Position numbers and translations under genes: made by a program
Source of the DNA: Geodermatophilus poikilotrophus
Lineage (GTDB): Bacteria > Actinomycetota > Actinomycetes > Mycobacteriales > Geodermatophilaceae
DNA length: 64,000 bases
Reading direction: 5' to 3'
NCBI RefSeq assembly: GCF_900111455.1
Contig: NZ_FOIE01000008.1
Coordinates: forward strand, 62,001-126,000
Shown here: in pieces, positions 36,860-45,612 of the stretch
Layout: each line of letters opens with the position of its first letter
Numbering within the stretch: the stretch's first letter is position 1
The notes under the pieces: generated by a model
Database searches by the model: none
Seen by the model: the letters and a program-made list of their open reading frames with translations, nothing else
What the model was told of the DNA's origin: nothing

Positions 36860-36865
36860 TAGGGT
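36860..36865 (+). promoter_or_regulatory. -10-like box TAGGGT, likely leaderless start of galE
   Basis: TAGGGT, six bases, then the ATG at 36872. Confidence 0.55.
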
Positions 36866-36871
36866 GGGCGC

Positions 36872-37873
36872 ATGCGCGTTCTCGTCGCCGGTGGAGCCGG
36901 CTACATCGGCAGCGTAGTCACCGCCGCTCTCCTCGAGGGGGGTCACGAGGTGACCGTCCTCGACGACCTGTCGACCGGGCACGCCGACGCCGTCCCCTCG
37001 GGGGCCCGGTTCGTGCAGGCGTCGCTGCACGACTCCGCGCCGGTCCTCGCCGACGTCCGCCCGGAGGCGGTCCTGCACTTCGCGGCCAAGAGCCTGGTCG
37101 GCGAGTCGCAGGTCGAGCCGGGGATCTACTGGGACACCAACGTGTGCGGAACGCTCGCGCTGCTCGAGGCCATGCGCGCGGCCGACTGCCGGCGGATCGT
37201 CTTCTCCTCCACCGCGGCCACCTACGGCGAGCCCGAGCAGGTGCCGATCCGCGAGGACGCCCCGACCCGGCCGACCAACACCTACGGCGCCACCAAGCTC
37301 GCCGTCGACGCGATGCTGACCTCGTACGCGGCCGCGTACGACTTCGCGGCAGTGAGCCTGCGCTACTTCAACGTGGCCGGCGCCGCCTACGGCCTCGGCG
37401 AGCGGCACACCACCGAGACCCACCTCATCCCGATCGCGCTGCAGGTGGTGGCCGGTCAGCGGGAGCACCTGACGATCTACGGCGAGGACTACCCGACCGA
37501 GGACGGCACCTGCATCCGGGACTACATCCACGTCGAGGACCTCAGCGACGCCCACCTGCTCGCGCTGACCGCGCCGTCCCCGGGCGAGCACCGCATCTAC
37601 AACCTGGGCAACGGCACCGGCTTCTCCGTGCAGCAGGTGGTCGACGCCGTCCGCGAGGTCACCGGGCACCCGGTGCCGGTCGAGGTCGGACAGCGGCGGG
37701 CCGGGGACCCCGCGCAGCTGGTGGCCTCCAGCGACCGGATCCGCAGCGACCTGGGCTGGGCGCCGAAGCACACCGACCTGACCGGCATCGTCCGCGACGC
37801 CTGGGAGTTGAAGGACCCTTCTGCTCCCCACCACTCGCACGCTCGTGGCGGGCCCCTGCAGAAGGGCCGTTAG
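36872..37873 (+). CDS. galE: UDP-glucose 4-epimerase
   Basis: A 333-residue extended SDR that interconverts UDP-glucose and UDP-galactose. Rossmann GGAGYIGS (7-14), SST (112-114) and the catalytic Tyr138/Lys142 in YGATK are intact. The last ~20 residues, beginning [15 protein letters not shown], are translated from a hairpin element. An out-of-frame TGA at 37809-37811, placed exactly where other copies of the element have the upstream gene's stop, suggests a one-base shift near the 3' end let the gene read into the element. Function should be unaffected because the catalytic domain is complete. Confidence 0.92.
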   Translation: MRVLVAGGAGYIGSVVTAALLEGGHEVTVLDDLSTGHADAVPSGARFVQASLHDSAPVLADVRPEAVLHFAAKSLVGESQVEPGIYWDTNVCGTLALLEAMRAADCRRIVFSSTAATYGEPEQVPIREDAPTRPTNTYGATKLAVDAMLTSYAAAYDFAAVSLRYFNVAGAAYGLGERHTTETHLIPIALQVVAGQREHLTIYGEDYPTEDGTCIRDYIHVEDLSDAHLLALTAPSPGEHRIYNLGNGTGFSVQQVVDAVREVTGHPVPVEVGQRRAGDPAQLVASSDRIRSDLGWAPKHTDLTGIVRDAWELKDPSAPHHSHARGGPLQKGR

Positions 37874-37904
37874 CTCGCGGCGGGCCCCTGCAGAGGGGCC
37901 GTCA
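37808..37904 (-). repeat. Covarying stop-codon hairpin element, copy 3 plus partial copy
   Basis: Full copy 37808-37873 (minus orientation; outer CCCTTCTGC/GCAGAAGGG, inner CCCGCCAC/GTGGTGGG) encodes the GalE tail. A second left-arm fragment (37874-37904) reaches the stop of the CNNM gene. Confidence 0.75.
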
Positions 37905-39236
37905 GCTGCCGATCGTGGTGGTCGGCACCTGGGCCGGGTCGACCTCGGGCTCCGGGGCGCGGCTGACCGAGATCCGCGCGATCCGCCGTCCGTCGAGCTC
38001 CAGGACGGTGAGCGTGCGCCCCTCGACCTCGACGCTGTCGCCGACGACGGGCAGCCGGCCGAGGTCGGCGAGCACGTAGCCGGCGACGGTCTCGTAGGGC
38101 CCCTCGGGCAGCTGCAGGCCGGTCGCCTCGCGGAAGTCGTCGAGGTTGAGCAGCCCGTCGAGCTCCTGCGGGCCGTCCGGCCGCTCGTCCCTGCCCTCGG
38201 TGACGCCCTCGTCGTACTCGTCGTAGATCTCGCCGATGACCTCCTCGATGAGGTCCTCGAGGGTGACGATCCCGTCGGTGCCGCCGTACTCGTCGACGAC
38301 GATCGCCAGGTGCTGGTTCTCCCGCCGCATCTCCGACAGGGCGGTGAGGACGCCGGCGGTGCCCGGCAGCCGCTTGACCTCGCGGACCAGGTCGCCGACG
38401 GTCGCCGCGCGTCCGGCCGGGTGGTTGGGCAGGAACAGGTCGCGGACGTGCACGAAGCCCAGGACGTCGTCCTCGTCGCGGCCGACGACCGGGTAGCGGG
38501 AGTGGCTGGAGTCGTGCACCTGCTTGGCGGCCCGGCTGGCGGTCATCGACGCGTCGAGGAAGTCCACCTCGGTGCGCGGGGTCATGACCTCGCGCACCTC
38601 GCGGTCACCGGCCCGGAAGACCTCACCGATGAGCCGGCGCTCGTCGGAGCTCAGCGACTCGTGCGCCGTGACCAGGTCGCGCAGCTCCTCCTGGCTGATC
38701 GACTCCCCGCTGGCGGTCGGGTCCCCGCCCACCAGCCGGACGAGCAGGTTGGTCGACTTCGACAGCAGCCAGATGACCGGGCGCGACAGCTTGGCGATCG
38801 CGTTGAGCGGCGCCGCGACGAGCAGGGAGAAGCCCTCGGCTCGCTGCAGCGCCAGGCGCTTGGGGGTCAGCTCGCCGACCACCAGGGACAGGTAGCTGAT
38901 CGCGATGGTGACCAGCACGAAGGCCAGCGGGTCGGCCAGCCGGGCGCGCATGCCGAGGGTGATGAACCACTCGCCGAGCGGCTGGGACAGCGTGCTGGCA
39001 CCGAACGCGGCGGAGAAGAAGCCGGCCAGGGTGACGCCGACCTGGACGGCGGCGAGGAAGCGGTTGGGGTCGCTGAGCAGCCGCTGCACCGCCTGCCCGC
39101 GGCGTCCCCCCGACTCGGCCAGCGCGCGCACCTGCGACTCGCGCAGGGACACCAGGGCGATCTCCGCCCCCGAGAAGGCGCCGCCTATCAGGACGAAGAC
39201 GACGACCATCAGGATGTTGAGCCAGACGTCGCTCAC
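37902..39236 (-). CDS. CNNM/HlyC-CorC family transporter with CBS pair
   Basis: A 444-residue membrane protein: a DUF21/CNNM transmembrane domain (about 1-180, starting SDVWLNILMVVVFVLIGG, with VVGELTPK), two CBS domains (about 200-330, including EVMTPRTEVDFLD and IVVDEYGGTDGIVTLEDLIEEV) and a C-terminal CorC_HlyC domain (about 355-430). The family exports or resists Mg2+/Co2+; hemolysin is a historical label. I chose the GTG at 39236 (GGGAG about nine bases upstream, normal N-terminus) over one at 39293. Its stop nearly touches the hairpin element after galE. Confidence 0.87.
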   Translation of the reverse strand: MSDVWLNILMVVVFVLIGGAFSGAEIALVSLRESQVRALAESGGRRGQAVQRLLSDPNRFLAAVQVGVTLAGFFSAAFGASTLSQPLGEWFITLGMRARLADPLAFVLVTIAISYLSLVVGELTPKRLALQRAEGFSLLVAAPLNAIAKLSRPVIWLLSKSTNLLVRLVGGDPTASGESISQEELRDLVTAHESLSSDERRLIGEVFRAGDREVREVMTPRTEVDFLDASMTASRAAKQVHDSSHSRYPVVGRDEDDVLGFVHVRDLFLPNHPAGRAATVGDLVREVKRLPGTAGVLTALSEMRRENQHLAIVVDEYGGTDGIVTLEDLIEEVIGEIYDEYDEGVTEGRDERPDGPQELDGLLNLDDFREATGLQLPEGPYETVAGYVLADLGRLPVVGDSVEVEGRTLTVLELDGRRIARISVSRAPEPEVDPAQVPTTTIGS

Positions 39237-39333
39237 CGGCGGCGCACTCCCGTCGAGTGGGGCTGGGGGACGACGTCCATGCTGCCCGCTCACCCCCGCG
39301 GGAGCACCACCCGGGCGACGTCGGGCGGCCCAC

Positions 39334-39349
39334 AGTGACCTCGGTCACC
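39334..39349. promoter_or_regulatory. CRP/GlxR-like site AGTGACCTCGGTCACC
   Basis: Matches TGTGA-N6-TCACA at eight of ten defined positions, with perfect GTGA/TCAC arms. It lies between the divergent CNNM and CAP genes. Confidence 0.45.
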
Positions 39350-39384
39350 CCCTACTGCCGATCACGCTCTGCGTACGGCTACTC

Positions 39385-39413
39385 TTGCCAGAGTAACGAT
39401 TCGTGATCTAGCA
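39385..39413 (+). promoter_or_regulatory. Weak sigma70-type promoter candidate for the CAP gene
   Basis: TTGCCA (39385-39390) and CTAGCA (39408-39413) with a 17-base spacer, about 20 bases before the GTG at 39434. The -35 is good, the -10 poor. Confidence 0.3.
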
Positions 39414-39433
39414 CCTGGTGAGGATCAGCCCTC

Positions 39434-40330
39434 GTGCACCACATGCCGGCGGGTCCGCCGCTCTCTTCCCGCATCGCCGCGTCGCTCTCCCGGTGGGCTC
39501 GTCTGCTCCGCCTGCCGCGCCTCGTGCCCCTGCTGCTCGTGGTCGGTGCGGTCGCCGTCGTGACGGTCGGGGCGCCGATGGTGTCCGGGGCGGTGACCAG
39601 CTTCACCGACCCGGTGGCGCTCGAGTCGACCGCGACCTCGGCCGGCGCTCCCCCCGCGACGACCGGCACCGGCGGGTCCTCGTCGTCCCGTGGGTCGGCG
39701 GACGCCCCGCTCGTGCAGATGGGCGTCGACGGCGACCCGGCGCCGCAGACCCCCGGGACAGCACCGGCGCCCCCGTCGGCCGGGACGTCGACCCCCGTGG
39801 TCCCGCCCGTCGCGGCGGCGGAGGCCCCGGAGCCGACGTCGCGGTCCACCGGGGTCCCCGCTGCGGAGGAGCCCGCCGGCGCGGTCGAGCTCCCCGCCGT
39901 CGAGGCCGAGACCGGGCGGGCGCCCGTGGGGCAGGCGGCCGCCGCCGCAGCCGACCCCACCGCGGAGGCCGCGGTGCTGGCGCTGGTCAACGAGGCCCGC
40001 GCCGGCGCCGGCTGCGGCGCCCTCACCGCCGACCCGGCCCTGGCCGCGGTGGCGCGGGCGCACAGCGCGGACATGCGCGACCGCGACTACTTCTCGCACA
40101 CCAGCCCCGAGGGGCTGTCCCCGTTCGACCGCGCCGAGCGGGCCGGCGTGGACTACTCGCGGGCGGAGAACATCGCCTTCGGTCAGGCCGACGCCGCCGC
40201 GGTGATGGAGGCCTGGCTGGAGAGCCCGGGCCACCGCGAGAACATCCTCGACTGCGAGCTCACGAGGCTCGGCGTGGGCGTCGCCGAGGGCCCAGGCGGC
40301 CCCTGGTGGACCCAGCTCTTCGGCGCCTGA
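39434..40330 (+). CDS. Secreted/anchored CAP (SCP-like) domain protein
   Basis: A 298-residue protein with an N-terminal membrane segment (LVPLLLVVGAVAVVTVGAP, about 31-49), a ~120-residue Ala/Pro/Thr/Ser-rich disordered linker, and a C-terminal CAP domain (about 170-298). The domain has EARAGAGCGAL, HSADMRDRDYFSHTSPEG, AENIAFG and WLESPGHRENIL, the standard bacterial SCP-like pattern. Such proteins act outside the cell, with roles in adhesion or lipid binding that are mostly unproven. Start GTG 39434 (an ATG three codons later is possible). A CRP-like site lies about 85 bases upstream. Confidence 0.85.
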   Translation: MHHMPAGPPLSSRIAASLSRWARLLRLPRLVPLLLVVGAVAVVTVGAPMVSGAVTSFTDPVALESTATSAGAPPATTGTGGSSSSRGSADAPLVQMGVDGDPAPQTPGTAPAPPSAGTSTPVVPPVAAAEAPEPTSRSTGVPAAEEPAGAVELPAVEAETGRAPVGQAAAAAADPTAEAAVLALVNEARAGAGCGALTADPALAAVARAHSADMRDRDYFSHTSPEGLSPFDRAERAGVDYSRAENIAFGQADAAAVMEAWLESPGHRENILDCELTRLGVGVAEGPGGPWWTQLFGA

Positions 40331-40394
40331 GAGAGGACCCTCCTGCCCCCACCACTCGCAGGCTCGCGGCGGGGACCCTGCAGGAGGGCCGGGC
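40331..40394 (-). repeat. Covarying stop-codon hairpin element, copy 4
   Basis: Starts at the first base after the CAP gene stop. Outer CCCTCCTGC/GCAGGAGGG, loop GAGCCTGCGA read on the minus strand. Confidence 0.78.
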
Positions 40395-40570
40395 CCGGTC
40401 AGAGGGCGCTCAGCGTGTGTCCACCGGGCCACGAGGGCCGCAGGGTCCCTGAGGTCGGCGGGCGGTCAGGTGCAGGACCGTCCAGCCCGCGGCGACGAGC
40501 GCGTCGAGCCGGCGCCGGTCCGGACGAACTGTCCCCGGTCACCGCGCCGGGCGCCGTCGTACTCGGCCCC
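40395..40570 (-). pseudogene. Decayed C-terminal remnant of a DUF559 (VSR endonuclease-like) protein
   Basis: On the minus strand three consecutive frames spell parts of one family: AEYDGARRGDRGQFVRT, then RLDALVAAGWTVLHLTA, then ADLRDPAALVARWTHAERP. Read together they match the end of actinobacterial DUF559 proteins (EYDG...LNALxAAGWTVLHxTA...LRDP). Two single-base frameshifts separate the pieces, and nothing upstream continues the gene because the icd terminator lies there. It is therefore a dead fragment, squeezed between the CAP gene's hairpin element and the icd terminator. Confidence 0.7.
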
Positions 40571-40580
40571 GTGAGGGCAC

Positions 40581-40614
40581 GGTGGCCCCCTCACCCGGAG
40601 GTGAGGGGGCCACC
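40581..40614. terminator. 15-bp perfect hairpin downstream of icd
   Basis: Arms 40581-40595 and 40600-40614 are fully complementary with a CGGA tetraloop, 15 bases beyond the icd stop on the minus strand. Confidence 0.7.
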
Positions 40615-40629
40615 GTCAGGACAGGACGC

Positions 40630-41844
40630 TCAGGCCATGGCCTTCTGCAGGTTGCCGTCGATGGCCGCCAGGAAGTCCTGGGTGGTCAGCCACGGCTGGT
40701 CCTTGCTGATCAGCAGGGCGAGGTCTTTGGTCATCTGGCCGCTCTCGACGGTGTCGATGCAGACCTTCTCCAGGGTCTCCGCGAAGCGGGTCACCTCGGG
40801 CGTGTCGTCCAGCTTGCCGCGGTGGGCCAGGCCCCGGGTCCAGGCGAAGATCGACGCGATCGGGTTGGTCGAGGTCTCCTTGCCCTGCTGGTGCTGCCGG
40901 AAGTGCCGGGTCACCGTGCCGTGGGCGGCCTCGGCCTCGACGGTTCGGCCGTCGGGGCTCATCAGCACCGAGGTCATCAGGCCCAGCGAGCCGAAGCCCT
41001 GCGCCACGGTGTCGGACTGGACGTCGCCGTCGTAGTTCTTGCAGGCCCAGACGTAACCGCCCTCCCACTTGAGGGACGCCGCCACCATGTCGTCGATGAG
41101 CCGGTGCTCGTAGGTGATCCCGGCCTGCTCGAACTGGTCCTTGAACTCGGACTCGAAGACCTCGGCGAACAGGTCCTTGAACCGCCCGTCGTAGGCCTTG
41201 AGGATCGTGTTCTTGGTCGAGAGGTAGACCGGGTAGCCGCGCTGCAGGCCGTAGTTCATCGAGGCCCGCGCGAAGTCGCGGATCGACTCGTCGAGGTTGT
41301 ACATCGCCATCGCGACGCCCCCGCCGGGGGACTGGAACACCTCGTGCTGGATCGGCTCGCCGCCGTCCTTGGGCTGGAAGGTGATCGTCAGCGTGCCCTC
41401 ACCGGGGAACCGGAAGTCCGTGGCCCGGTACTGGTCACCGAAGGCGTGACGGCCGACGACGATCGGCTTGGTCCAGCCAGGCACCAGCCGCGGCACGTTC
41501 TGCATGATGATCGGCTCGCGGAAGATGACACCGCCGAGGATGTTGCGGATCGTCCCGTTCGGGGACCGCCACATCTTCTTGAGACCGAACTCCTCGACGC
41601 GGGCCTCGTCGGGGGTGATCGTCGCGCACTTGACGCCGACGCCGTGGCGCTTGATGGCCTCGGCCGCGTCGACGGTGATCTGGTCGTCGGTCTCGTCGCG
41701 CTTCTCGATGCCCAGGTCGTAGTACTCGAGGTCGACGTCGAGGTACGGGAGGATCAGCTGGTCCTTGATGAACTGCCAGATGATGCGGGTCATCTCGTCA
41801 CCGTCGAGCTCGACGACGGTGCCCTCGACCTTGATCTTGCTCAC
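40630..41844 (-). CDS. icd: NADP-dependent isocitrate dehydrogenase
   Basis: A 404-residue TCA-cycle enzyme oxidising isocitrate to 2-oxoglutarate. Sequence features such as ELDGDEMTR near the N-terminus, SPNGTIRN (substrate Ser/Asn/Arg), YDGDVQSD, and AAHGTVTRH identify the eukaryote-like dimeric IDH type. GTG start at 41844, with GAGGAG five bases upstream. Terminates at a perfect 15-bp hairpin. mdh lies 114 bases upstream on the same strand, so the two may form a TCA pair, though the palindrome in that gap could give icd its own control. Confidence 0.95.
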   Translation of the reverse strand: MSKIKVEGTVVELDGDEMTRIIWQFIKDQLILPYLDVDLEYYDLGIEKRDETDDQITVDAAEAIKRHGVGVKCATITPDEARVEEFGLKKMWRSPNGTIRNILGGVIFREPIIMQNVPRLVPGWTKPIVVGRHAFGDQYRATDFRFPGEGTLTITFQPKDGGEPIQHEVFQSPGGGVAMAMYNLDESIRDFARASMNYGLQRGYPVYLSTKNTILKAYDGRFKDLFAEVFESEFKDQFEQAGITYEHRLIDDMVAASLKWEGGYVWACKNYDGDVQSDTVAQGFGSLGLMTSVLMSPDGRTVEAEAAHGTVTRHFRQHQQGKETSTNPIASIFAWTRGLAHRGKLDDTPEVTRFAETLEKVCIDTVESGQMTKDLALLISKDQPWLTTQDFLAAIDGNLQKAMA

Positions 41845-41904
41845 GCGTTCTCCTCGCTAGCGCTCGTCGGCCGCGTTCGCGGCCGCTGCTCTGTCCACTG
41901 GTGC

Positions 41905-41914
41905 GCTTGCAAGC
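41905..41914. promoter_or_regulatory. Palindrome GCTTGCAAGC upstream of icd
   Basis: A perfect 10-base palindrome inside wider GTGCG/CGCAC arms in the mdh-icd gap, 60 bases before the icd start. Resembles the TTGCAA core of RamB-type sites; very tentative. Confidence 0.25.
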
Positions 41915-41958
41915 TCACGCACTGTGCGTTCTCTTCCCTGCAGCACTGACCGGGACGG

Positions 41959-42912
41959 TCAGAGGTCGGCCACGTCGGACTGCTTGGCGCGCACCGCCTC
42001 GGCCGCCTCGCGCAGCCCGGCGAGCTCGCTCTCGGTCAGGTCGCCCTCGACCACCCGGCGGATCCCGTCGCGGCCGATCTCGGCCTCGACCCCCAGGTAG
42101 ACCCCGGAGATGCCGTACTCGCCGTCGACCCAGGCGCACACCGGCATGACCGCTCCGGAGTCCTCCATGACCGCGCGCGCCATGCGGGCGGCGGCCGCGG
42201 AGGGGGCGTAGTAGGCCGAGCCGGTCTTGAGCAGCGCCACGACCTCGGCACCACCGTTGCGGGTCCGGTCGACGAGGTGCTCGATGCGGTCGGCGGGCAG
42301 CACGTCGGCCAGCGGCTTGCCGTCGACGGTGCAGCGCGAGGGCACCGGCACCATCGTGTCGCCGTGCGAGCCGAGGGTCAGGGTGCGCACCGAGCCCACC
42401 GGGACGCCGAGCTCCTCGGCGACGTTGTTGCTGAACCGGGCGGTGTCGAGCATGCCGGCCTGGCCCATCACCCGGTTCTTGGGGAAGCCGGTGGCGAGCT
42501 GGGCGAGCGCGGTCATCTCGTCCAGCGGGTTGGAGACCACGATGACGACGGCGTCCGGCGAGGTCTGCGCGATGTTCTCGGCGACCTGCCGGACGATCTT
42601 CGCGTTGGTCTCGATGAGGTCCATCCGGCTCATGCCGGGCTTGCGCGGCAGGCCCGCGGTGATGACGACGACGTCGGAGCCCTCGGTGCCCTCGTAGGAC
42701 CCGCCGCCGACGCCGACGACCCTGGTCTCGAAGCCCTCGATGGGCCGGGACTGGTTCATGTCGAGGGCCAGGCCCTCGGGTTTGCCCTCCACGATGTCGG
42801 TCAGCACGACCGTCTCGAAGACGTCGTACTCCGCGAGGCGGAGGGCGGTGGTCGAGCCGTAGAACCCGGCACCGACGACGGTCACCTTGCCGTTCCTGGG
42901 CTGCTCTGCCAT
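41959..42912 (-). CDS. mdh: Malate dehydrogenase (LDH-like)
   Basis: A 317-residue NAD-dependent enzyme interconverting malate and oxaloacetate. NAD-binding GAGFYGS (14-20), Asp39 in LTDI for NAD preference, the substrate-specificity loop GLPRKPGMSR with Arg90 and Arg96 (the malate-type Arg), and the catalytic His183 in GSHGDTM are visible. It is the LDH-like group III type. The ATG at 42912 follows TAGGTT by six bases, indicating a leaderless mRNA. Confidence 0.94.
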   Translation of the reverse strand: MAEQPRNGKVTVVGAGFYGSTTALRLAEYDVFETVVLTDIVEGKPEGLALDMNQSRPIEGFETRVVGVGGGSYEGTEGSDVVVITAGLPRKPGMSRMDLIETNAKIVRQVAENIAQTSPDAVVIVVSNPLDEMTALAQLATGFPKNRVMGQAGMLDTARFSNNVAEELGVPVGSVRTLTLGSHGDTMVPVPSRCTVDGKPLADVLPADRIEHLVDRTRNGGAEVVALLKTGSAYYAPSAAAARMARAVMEDSGAVMPVCAWVDGEYGISGVYLGVEAEIGRDGIRRVVEGDLTESELAGLREAAEAVRAKQSDVADL

Positions 42913-42918
42913 GGCGGC

Positions 42919-42924
42919 AACCTA
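42919..42924 (-). promoter_or_regulatory. -10-like box TAGGTT, likely leaderless start of mdh
   Basis: TAGGTT, six bases, then the ATG at 42912. Confidence 0.55.
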
Positions 42925-42967
42925 TCGCTGGGCGGGGTCCCGCGCCCGGTCGGGGTGCGGCCCCCGT

Positions 42968-43017
42968 GCACGGTCCCGTCACGGGCCTGCGAGCGGCGGG
43001 GGACGAGGGGTCCTCGT
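42968..43017 (+). repeat. Covarying stop-codon hairpin element, copy 5 (shortened)
   Basis: Abuts the DUF3017 gene stop (43018). Retains GGCCTGCGAGCGGCGGGGG but the outer arms are shorter and less regular than in other copies. Confidence 0.6.
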
Positions 43018-43317
43018 TCAGCCGCCCGGGATCGCCAGCGTGAAGGCGGTCAGCAGGACGCCGACGCCGACCAGCAGGACGACGTCCACCGGCCGGCTGC
43101 GGACCGCGAGGAAGCCGACCCGGCGCAGCGGGAGCAGCAGCCGCAGCACTCCCCCACCGACCAGGGCCAGCCCGACGACGACCAGCCCGCGCCGCCAGTG
43201 CTCGAAGGTGACCATGAGCAGCCCGGTGCCCACCGTGAGCAGCACGACCAGCAGCGGCAGCTGCCGCAGCAGGCCGGCCAGGAACGGCCGGCGGGTGTAG
43301 AGCGGGGGGCGGGTCAC
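43018..43317 (-). CDS. DUF3017-type small membrane protein
   Basis: A 99-residue protein with three hydrophobic helices (about 18-36, 45-62, 78-95) separated by basic loops (EHWRRG; PLRRVGFLAVRSRP). This size, topology and position directly after folD match actinobacterial DUF3017 proteins, which have no known function. The GTG at 43317 lies two bases after the folD stop, so it is co-transcribed. It is only visible as the tail of a longer open frame that reads back through folD; I chose the start from the spacing and the typical length. Confidence 0.65.
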   Translation of the reverse strand: MTRPPLYTRRPFLAGLLRQLPLLVVLLTVGTGLLMVTFEHWRRGLVVVGLALVGGGVLRLLLPLRRVGFLAVRSRPVDVVLLVGVGVLLTAFTLAIPGG

Positions 43318-43319
43318 GG

Positions 43320-44189
43320 TCAGGCGGACAGGACGTCCGCGGCGGCGGCCTGCTCGGCGGCGAGGACGACGTTCTGCAGCAGCATCGCCCGGGTCATCGG
43401 CCCCACCCCGCCCGGGTTCGGGGCGACGTGACCGGCGACGTCGACGACGTCCCGCGCCACGTCCCCGGCGATCCTGCCGTCGACCCGGCTGACGCCGACG
43501 TCGAGGACGGCGGCGCCCGGCTTGACGACGTCCCGGGTGACCAGGCCAGGGACCCCGGCCGCGGCGACCACGACGTCGGCACGGCGCAGGTGCGCGGCGA
43601 GGTCGCGGGTGCCGGTGTGGCAGAGGGTCACCGTGGCGTTCTCGCTGCGCCGGGTGAGCAGCAGCCCCAGCGGCCGGCCCACGGTGATGCCCCGGCCGAC
43701 GACGACGACCTCGGCGCCGGCGATCGGCACGTCGTAGCGGCGCAGCAGCTCGACGATGCCCACCGGCGTGCACGGCAGCGGTCCCGGGACGTTGAGGACG
43801 AGCCGGCCGAGGTTCACCGGGTGCAGGCCGTCGGCGTCCTTGGCCGGGTCCATCCGCTCGAGGACGGCGCTCTCCTCGATGCCCGCGGGCAGCGGCAGCT
43901 GGACGATGTAGCCGGTGCAGGCCGGGTCGGCGTTGAGCTCGTCGACGACGGCGAGGACGTCGGCCTGGGTCGCGGTGGCCGGCAGCTCGCGCTGGATGCT
44001 CGCGATGCCGACCTGCGCGCAGTCCTTGTGCTTGGCGTCGACGTACCAGCGGCTGCCCGGGTCGTCACCGACGAGCAGCGTGCCCAGTCCGGGGCGGTGG
44101 CCGGCCGCGGTGAGGGCGGCGACCCGCTCGGTCAGCTCCGTGCGGATGGCCGCTGCTGTCGCCTTGCCGTCGAGAGTCGTCGCCTGCAC
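43320..44189 (-). CDS. folD: Bifunctional methylenetetrahydrofolate dehydrogenase/cyclohydrolase
   Basis: A 289-residue one-carbon enzyme converting methylene-THF to formyl-THF with [13 protein letters not shown] (with the catalytic Lys), [20 protein letters not shown] and the cofactor motif [12 protein letters not shown] are all present. Formyl-THF is needed by PurN and PurH, whose genes are 1.5-4 kb away. The start GTG at 44189 is seven bases after CAGACT, while the longer frame to 44228 has no support. Confidence 0.94.
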   Translation of the reverse strand: MQATTLDGKATAAAIRTELTERVAALTAAGHRPGLGTLLVGDDPGSRWYVDAKHKDCAQVGIASIQRELPATATQADVLAVVDELNADPACTGYIVQLPLPAGIEESAVLERMDPAKDADGLHPVNLGRLVLNVPGPLPCTPVGIVELLRRYDVPIAGAEVVVVGRGITVGRPLGLLLTRRSENATVTLCHTGTRDLAAHLRRADVVVAAAGVPGLVTRDVVKPGAAVLDVGVSRVDGRIAGDVARDVVDVAGHVAPNPGGVGPMTRAMLLQNVVLAAEQAAAADVLSA

Positions 44190-44196
44190 GGCCGAC

Positions 44197-44202
44197 AGTC
44201 TG
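44197..44202 (-). promoter_or_regulatory. -10-like box CAGACT, likely leaderless start of folD
   Basis: CAGACT, seven bases, then the GTG at 44189. Confidence 0.5.
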
Positions 44203-44287
44203 CCGGAGGGGGGTCCGGGCGGAGCCACCCCGCCCTAGGCTCGCGGGTGCGGGCGTCTCCCCGCCCGTGGTTGCGCGAGGAGTGCAC

Positions 44288-44911
44288 ATGAGCGAGCGCG
44301 AGCAGACCCCGGCCGGCGGGGTGCGGGGCCCCGACGACTGGCGGGAACAGACGATCCCCGGCATCCAGCCGGTGGCCGCCCCGGTGTGGGCCGGCGCCCC
44401 CGGTCCGCCGCCGCCACCGGGGTACGCCCCGCGCCCGGCCCCGGAGTACTCGACCACGCCGGTCCGGGTGCGGCGCCCCGACAGCCTGGCCAGCCTGCTG
44501 CTGCTCATGGCCGGCATCGCCGCGGGTGTCAGCCTGCTGCTGCGCTGGCCGCCGATGAGCGACCTCACCGGCTGGGACCTGGTCCGCCGCGGCTTCGACG
44601 ACGCCGCCGACGGTGGCGTCGCGGCGCTGTTCGACAACGGGTCCTGGCAGCCGATGGCCGTCGTCCTGGGCGGCGGGGTGCTGTTCCTGCTGGGCCTGCT
44701 CGTCGTCCTCCCGGCCCGCTCGCACCGCTTCCTCGGGGTGCTGGCGCTGCTGGTGAGCCTGGCGGCCGGCGCCGGGGTGCTGGTGCCGCTGGCCGGCGTC
44801 GACTGGGACCCCGCCGCGATCGACACGGGGTTCTGGTTCGCCGCCGCCGTCCCGGTGCTCGGCCTGCTCGGCGCGCTGAAGGCCCTGCTCACCGGCCCCC
44901 GCTGGCGGTGA
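44288..44911 (+). CDS. Hypothetical four-helix membrane protein with Pro-rich N-terminus
   Basis: A 207-residue protein with a ~65-residue hydrophilic, Pro-rich N-terminus (APGPPPPPGYAPRPAP) and four hydrophobic segments (about 72-86, 122-140, 146-165, 176-194). No enzyme motif is visible. The ATG at 44288 has an AGGAG about seven bases upstream, and a TAGGCT hexamer lies some 50 bases before it (44234-44239). Its stop abuts, with no gap, the stop of the convergent pentapeptide-repeat gene. Function unknown. Confidence 0.7.
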   Translation: MSEREQTPAGGVRGPDDWREQTIPGIQPVAAPVWAGAPGPPPPPGYAPRPAPEYSTTPVRVRRPDSLASLLLLMAGIAAGVSLLLRWPPMSDLTGWDLVRRGFDDAADGGVAALFDNGSWQPMAVVLGGGVLFLLGLLVVLPARSHRFLGVLALLVSLAAGAGVLVPLAGVDWDPAAIDTGFWFAAAVPVLGLLGALKALLTGPRWR

Positions 44912-45550
44912 TCAGTCGACGACGAGGGCACCCTGGGCCCGCGCGACCTGGACGGCCTGGACCAGGTCGAGGCGGACGCCGGTCAGCTCGAACGCCCGCC
45001 AGTCCACCGCGTCGGTCGAGGCGCTGCGCAGGTCGGCGCCGCGCAGCGCCGCGCCCTGCAGCCGGGCCCGGTCGAGGTCGGCGCCGGTGAGGTCGCACTC
45101 GCGCAGGTCGGCGCCGGTCAGGTCGGCCTCCCGGAACCGCTGACCGGCCAGCACCAGGCCGGAGAGGTCGGCGCCGCGCAGCGAGGTCCAGCTCCAGTCG
45201 CTGTCGGTCGTGGTCATCGGGCGCAGCTGCGCGCCGGGGAACTGCGAGCCGGTCAGCTTGCAGCCGTCCCACGTGACGTCGAACAGCCGCGCGCGGTCGA
45301 ACCGGCAGGACAGGAACGCCGTCCCCAGGTGCTTGGCCCCGCCCATCCGCACCCCGGTGAGCACGCACGCGTCGAAGACGCACCGTCGGGTGACCAGCTC
45401 CTCCAGCCCGGCGTCGTCGAACCGGCAGCGGCTGAACGTGACTCCGTCGAGCTCGGCACCCCACCAGTCGACGCGCGCGAAGTCCTCGGCCTCGACGACG
45501 GCGCCGGCCTCGGGCGGGCCCACGTGCGGCCGCGGCCCGGTGGAGGGCAC
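44912..45550 (-). CDS. Pentapeptide repeat protein
   Basis: A 212-residue protein made largely of A(D/N)LxX-type pentapeptides. The clearest run is ADLSG, ADLTGADLRECDLTGADLDRARL and ALRGADL, with earlier diverged units such as AELDG and CRFDDAGL. It should fold as a right-handed quadrilateral beta-helix; some relatives protect gyrase as DNA mimics, but no function can be assigned. The GTG at 45550 was chosen because the 21 extra codons of the longest frame are encoded by a hairpin element. Confidence 0.78.
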   Translation of the reverse strand: MPSTGPRPHVGPPEAGAVVEAEDFARVDWWGAELDGVTFSRCRFDDAGLEELVTRRCVFDACVLTGVRMGGAKHLGTAFLSCRFDRARLFDVTWDGCKLTGSQFPGAQLRPMTTTDSDWSWTSLRGADLSGLVLAGQRFREADLTGADLRECDLTGADLDRARLQGAALRGADLRSASTDAVDWRAFELTGVRLDLVQAVQVARAQGALVVD

Positions 45551-45612
45551 GCGGCCCCCTCGCAGGGGCCCGCCGCGAGCCTGCGAGCGGTGGGGGGCGA
45601 GGGGGTCCTCCA
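45551..45612 (+). repeat. Covarying stop-codon hairpin element, copy 6
   Basis: Directly abuts the purH stop (45613-45615). Outer CCCCCTCGC/GCGAGGGGG, inner CCCGCCGC/GCGGTGGG, loop GAGCCTGCGA. Confidence 0.78.
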
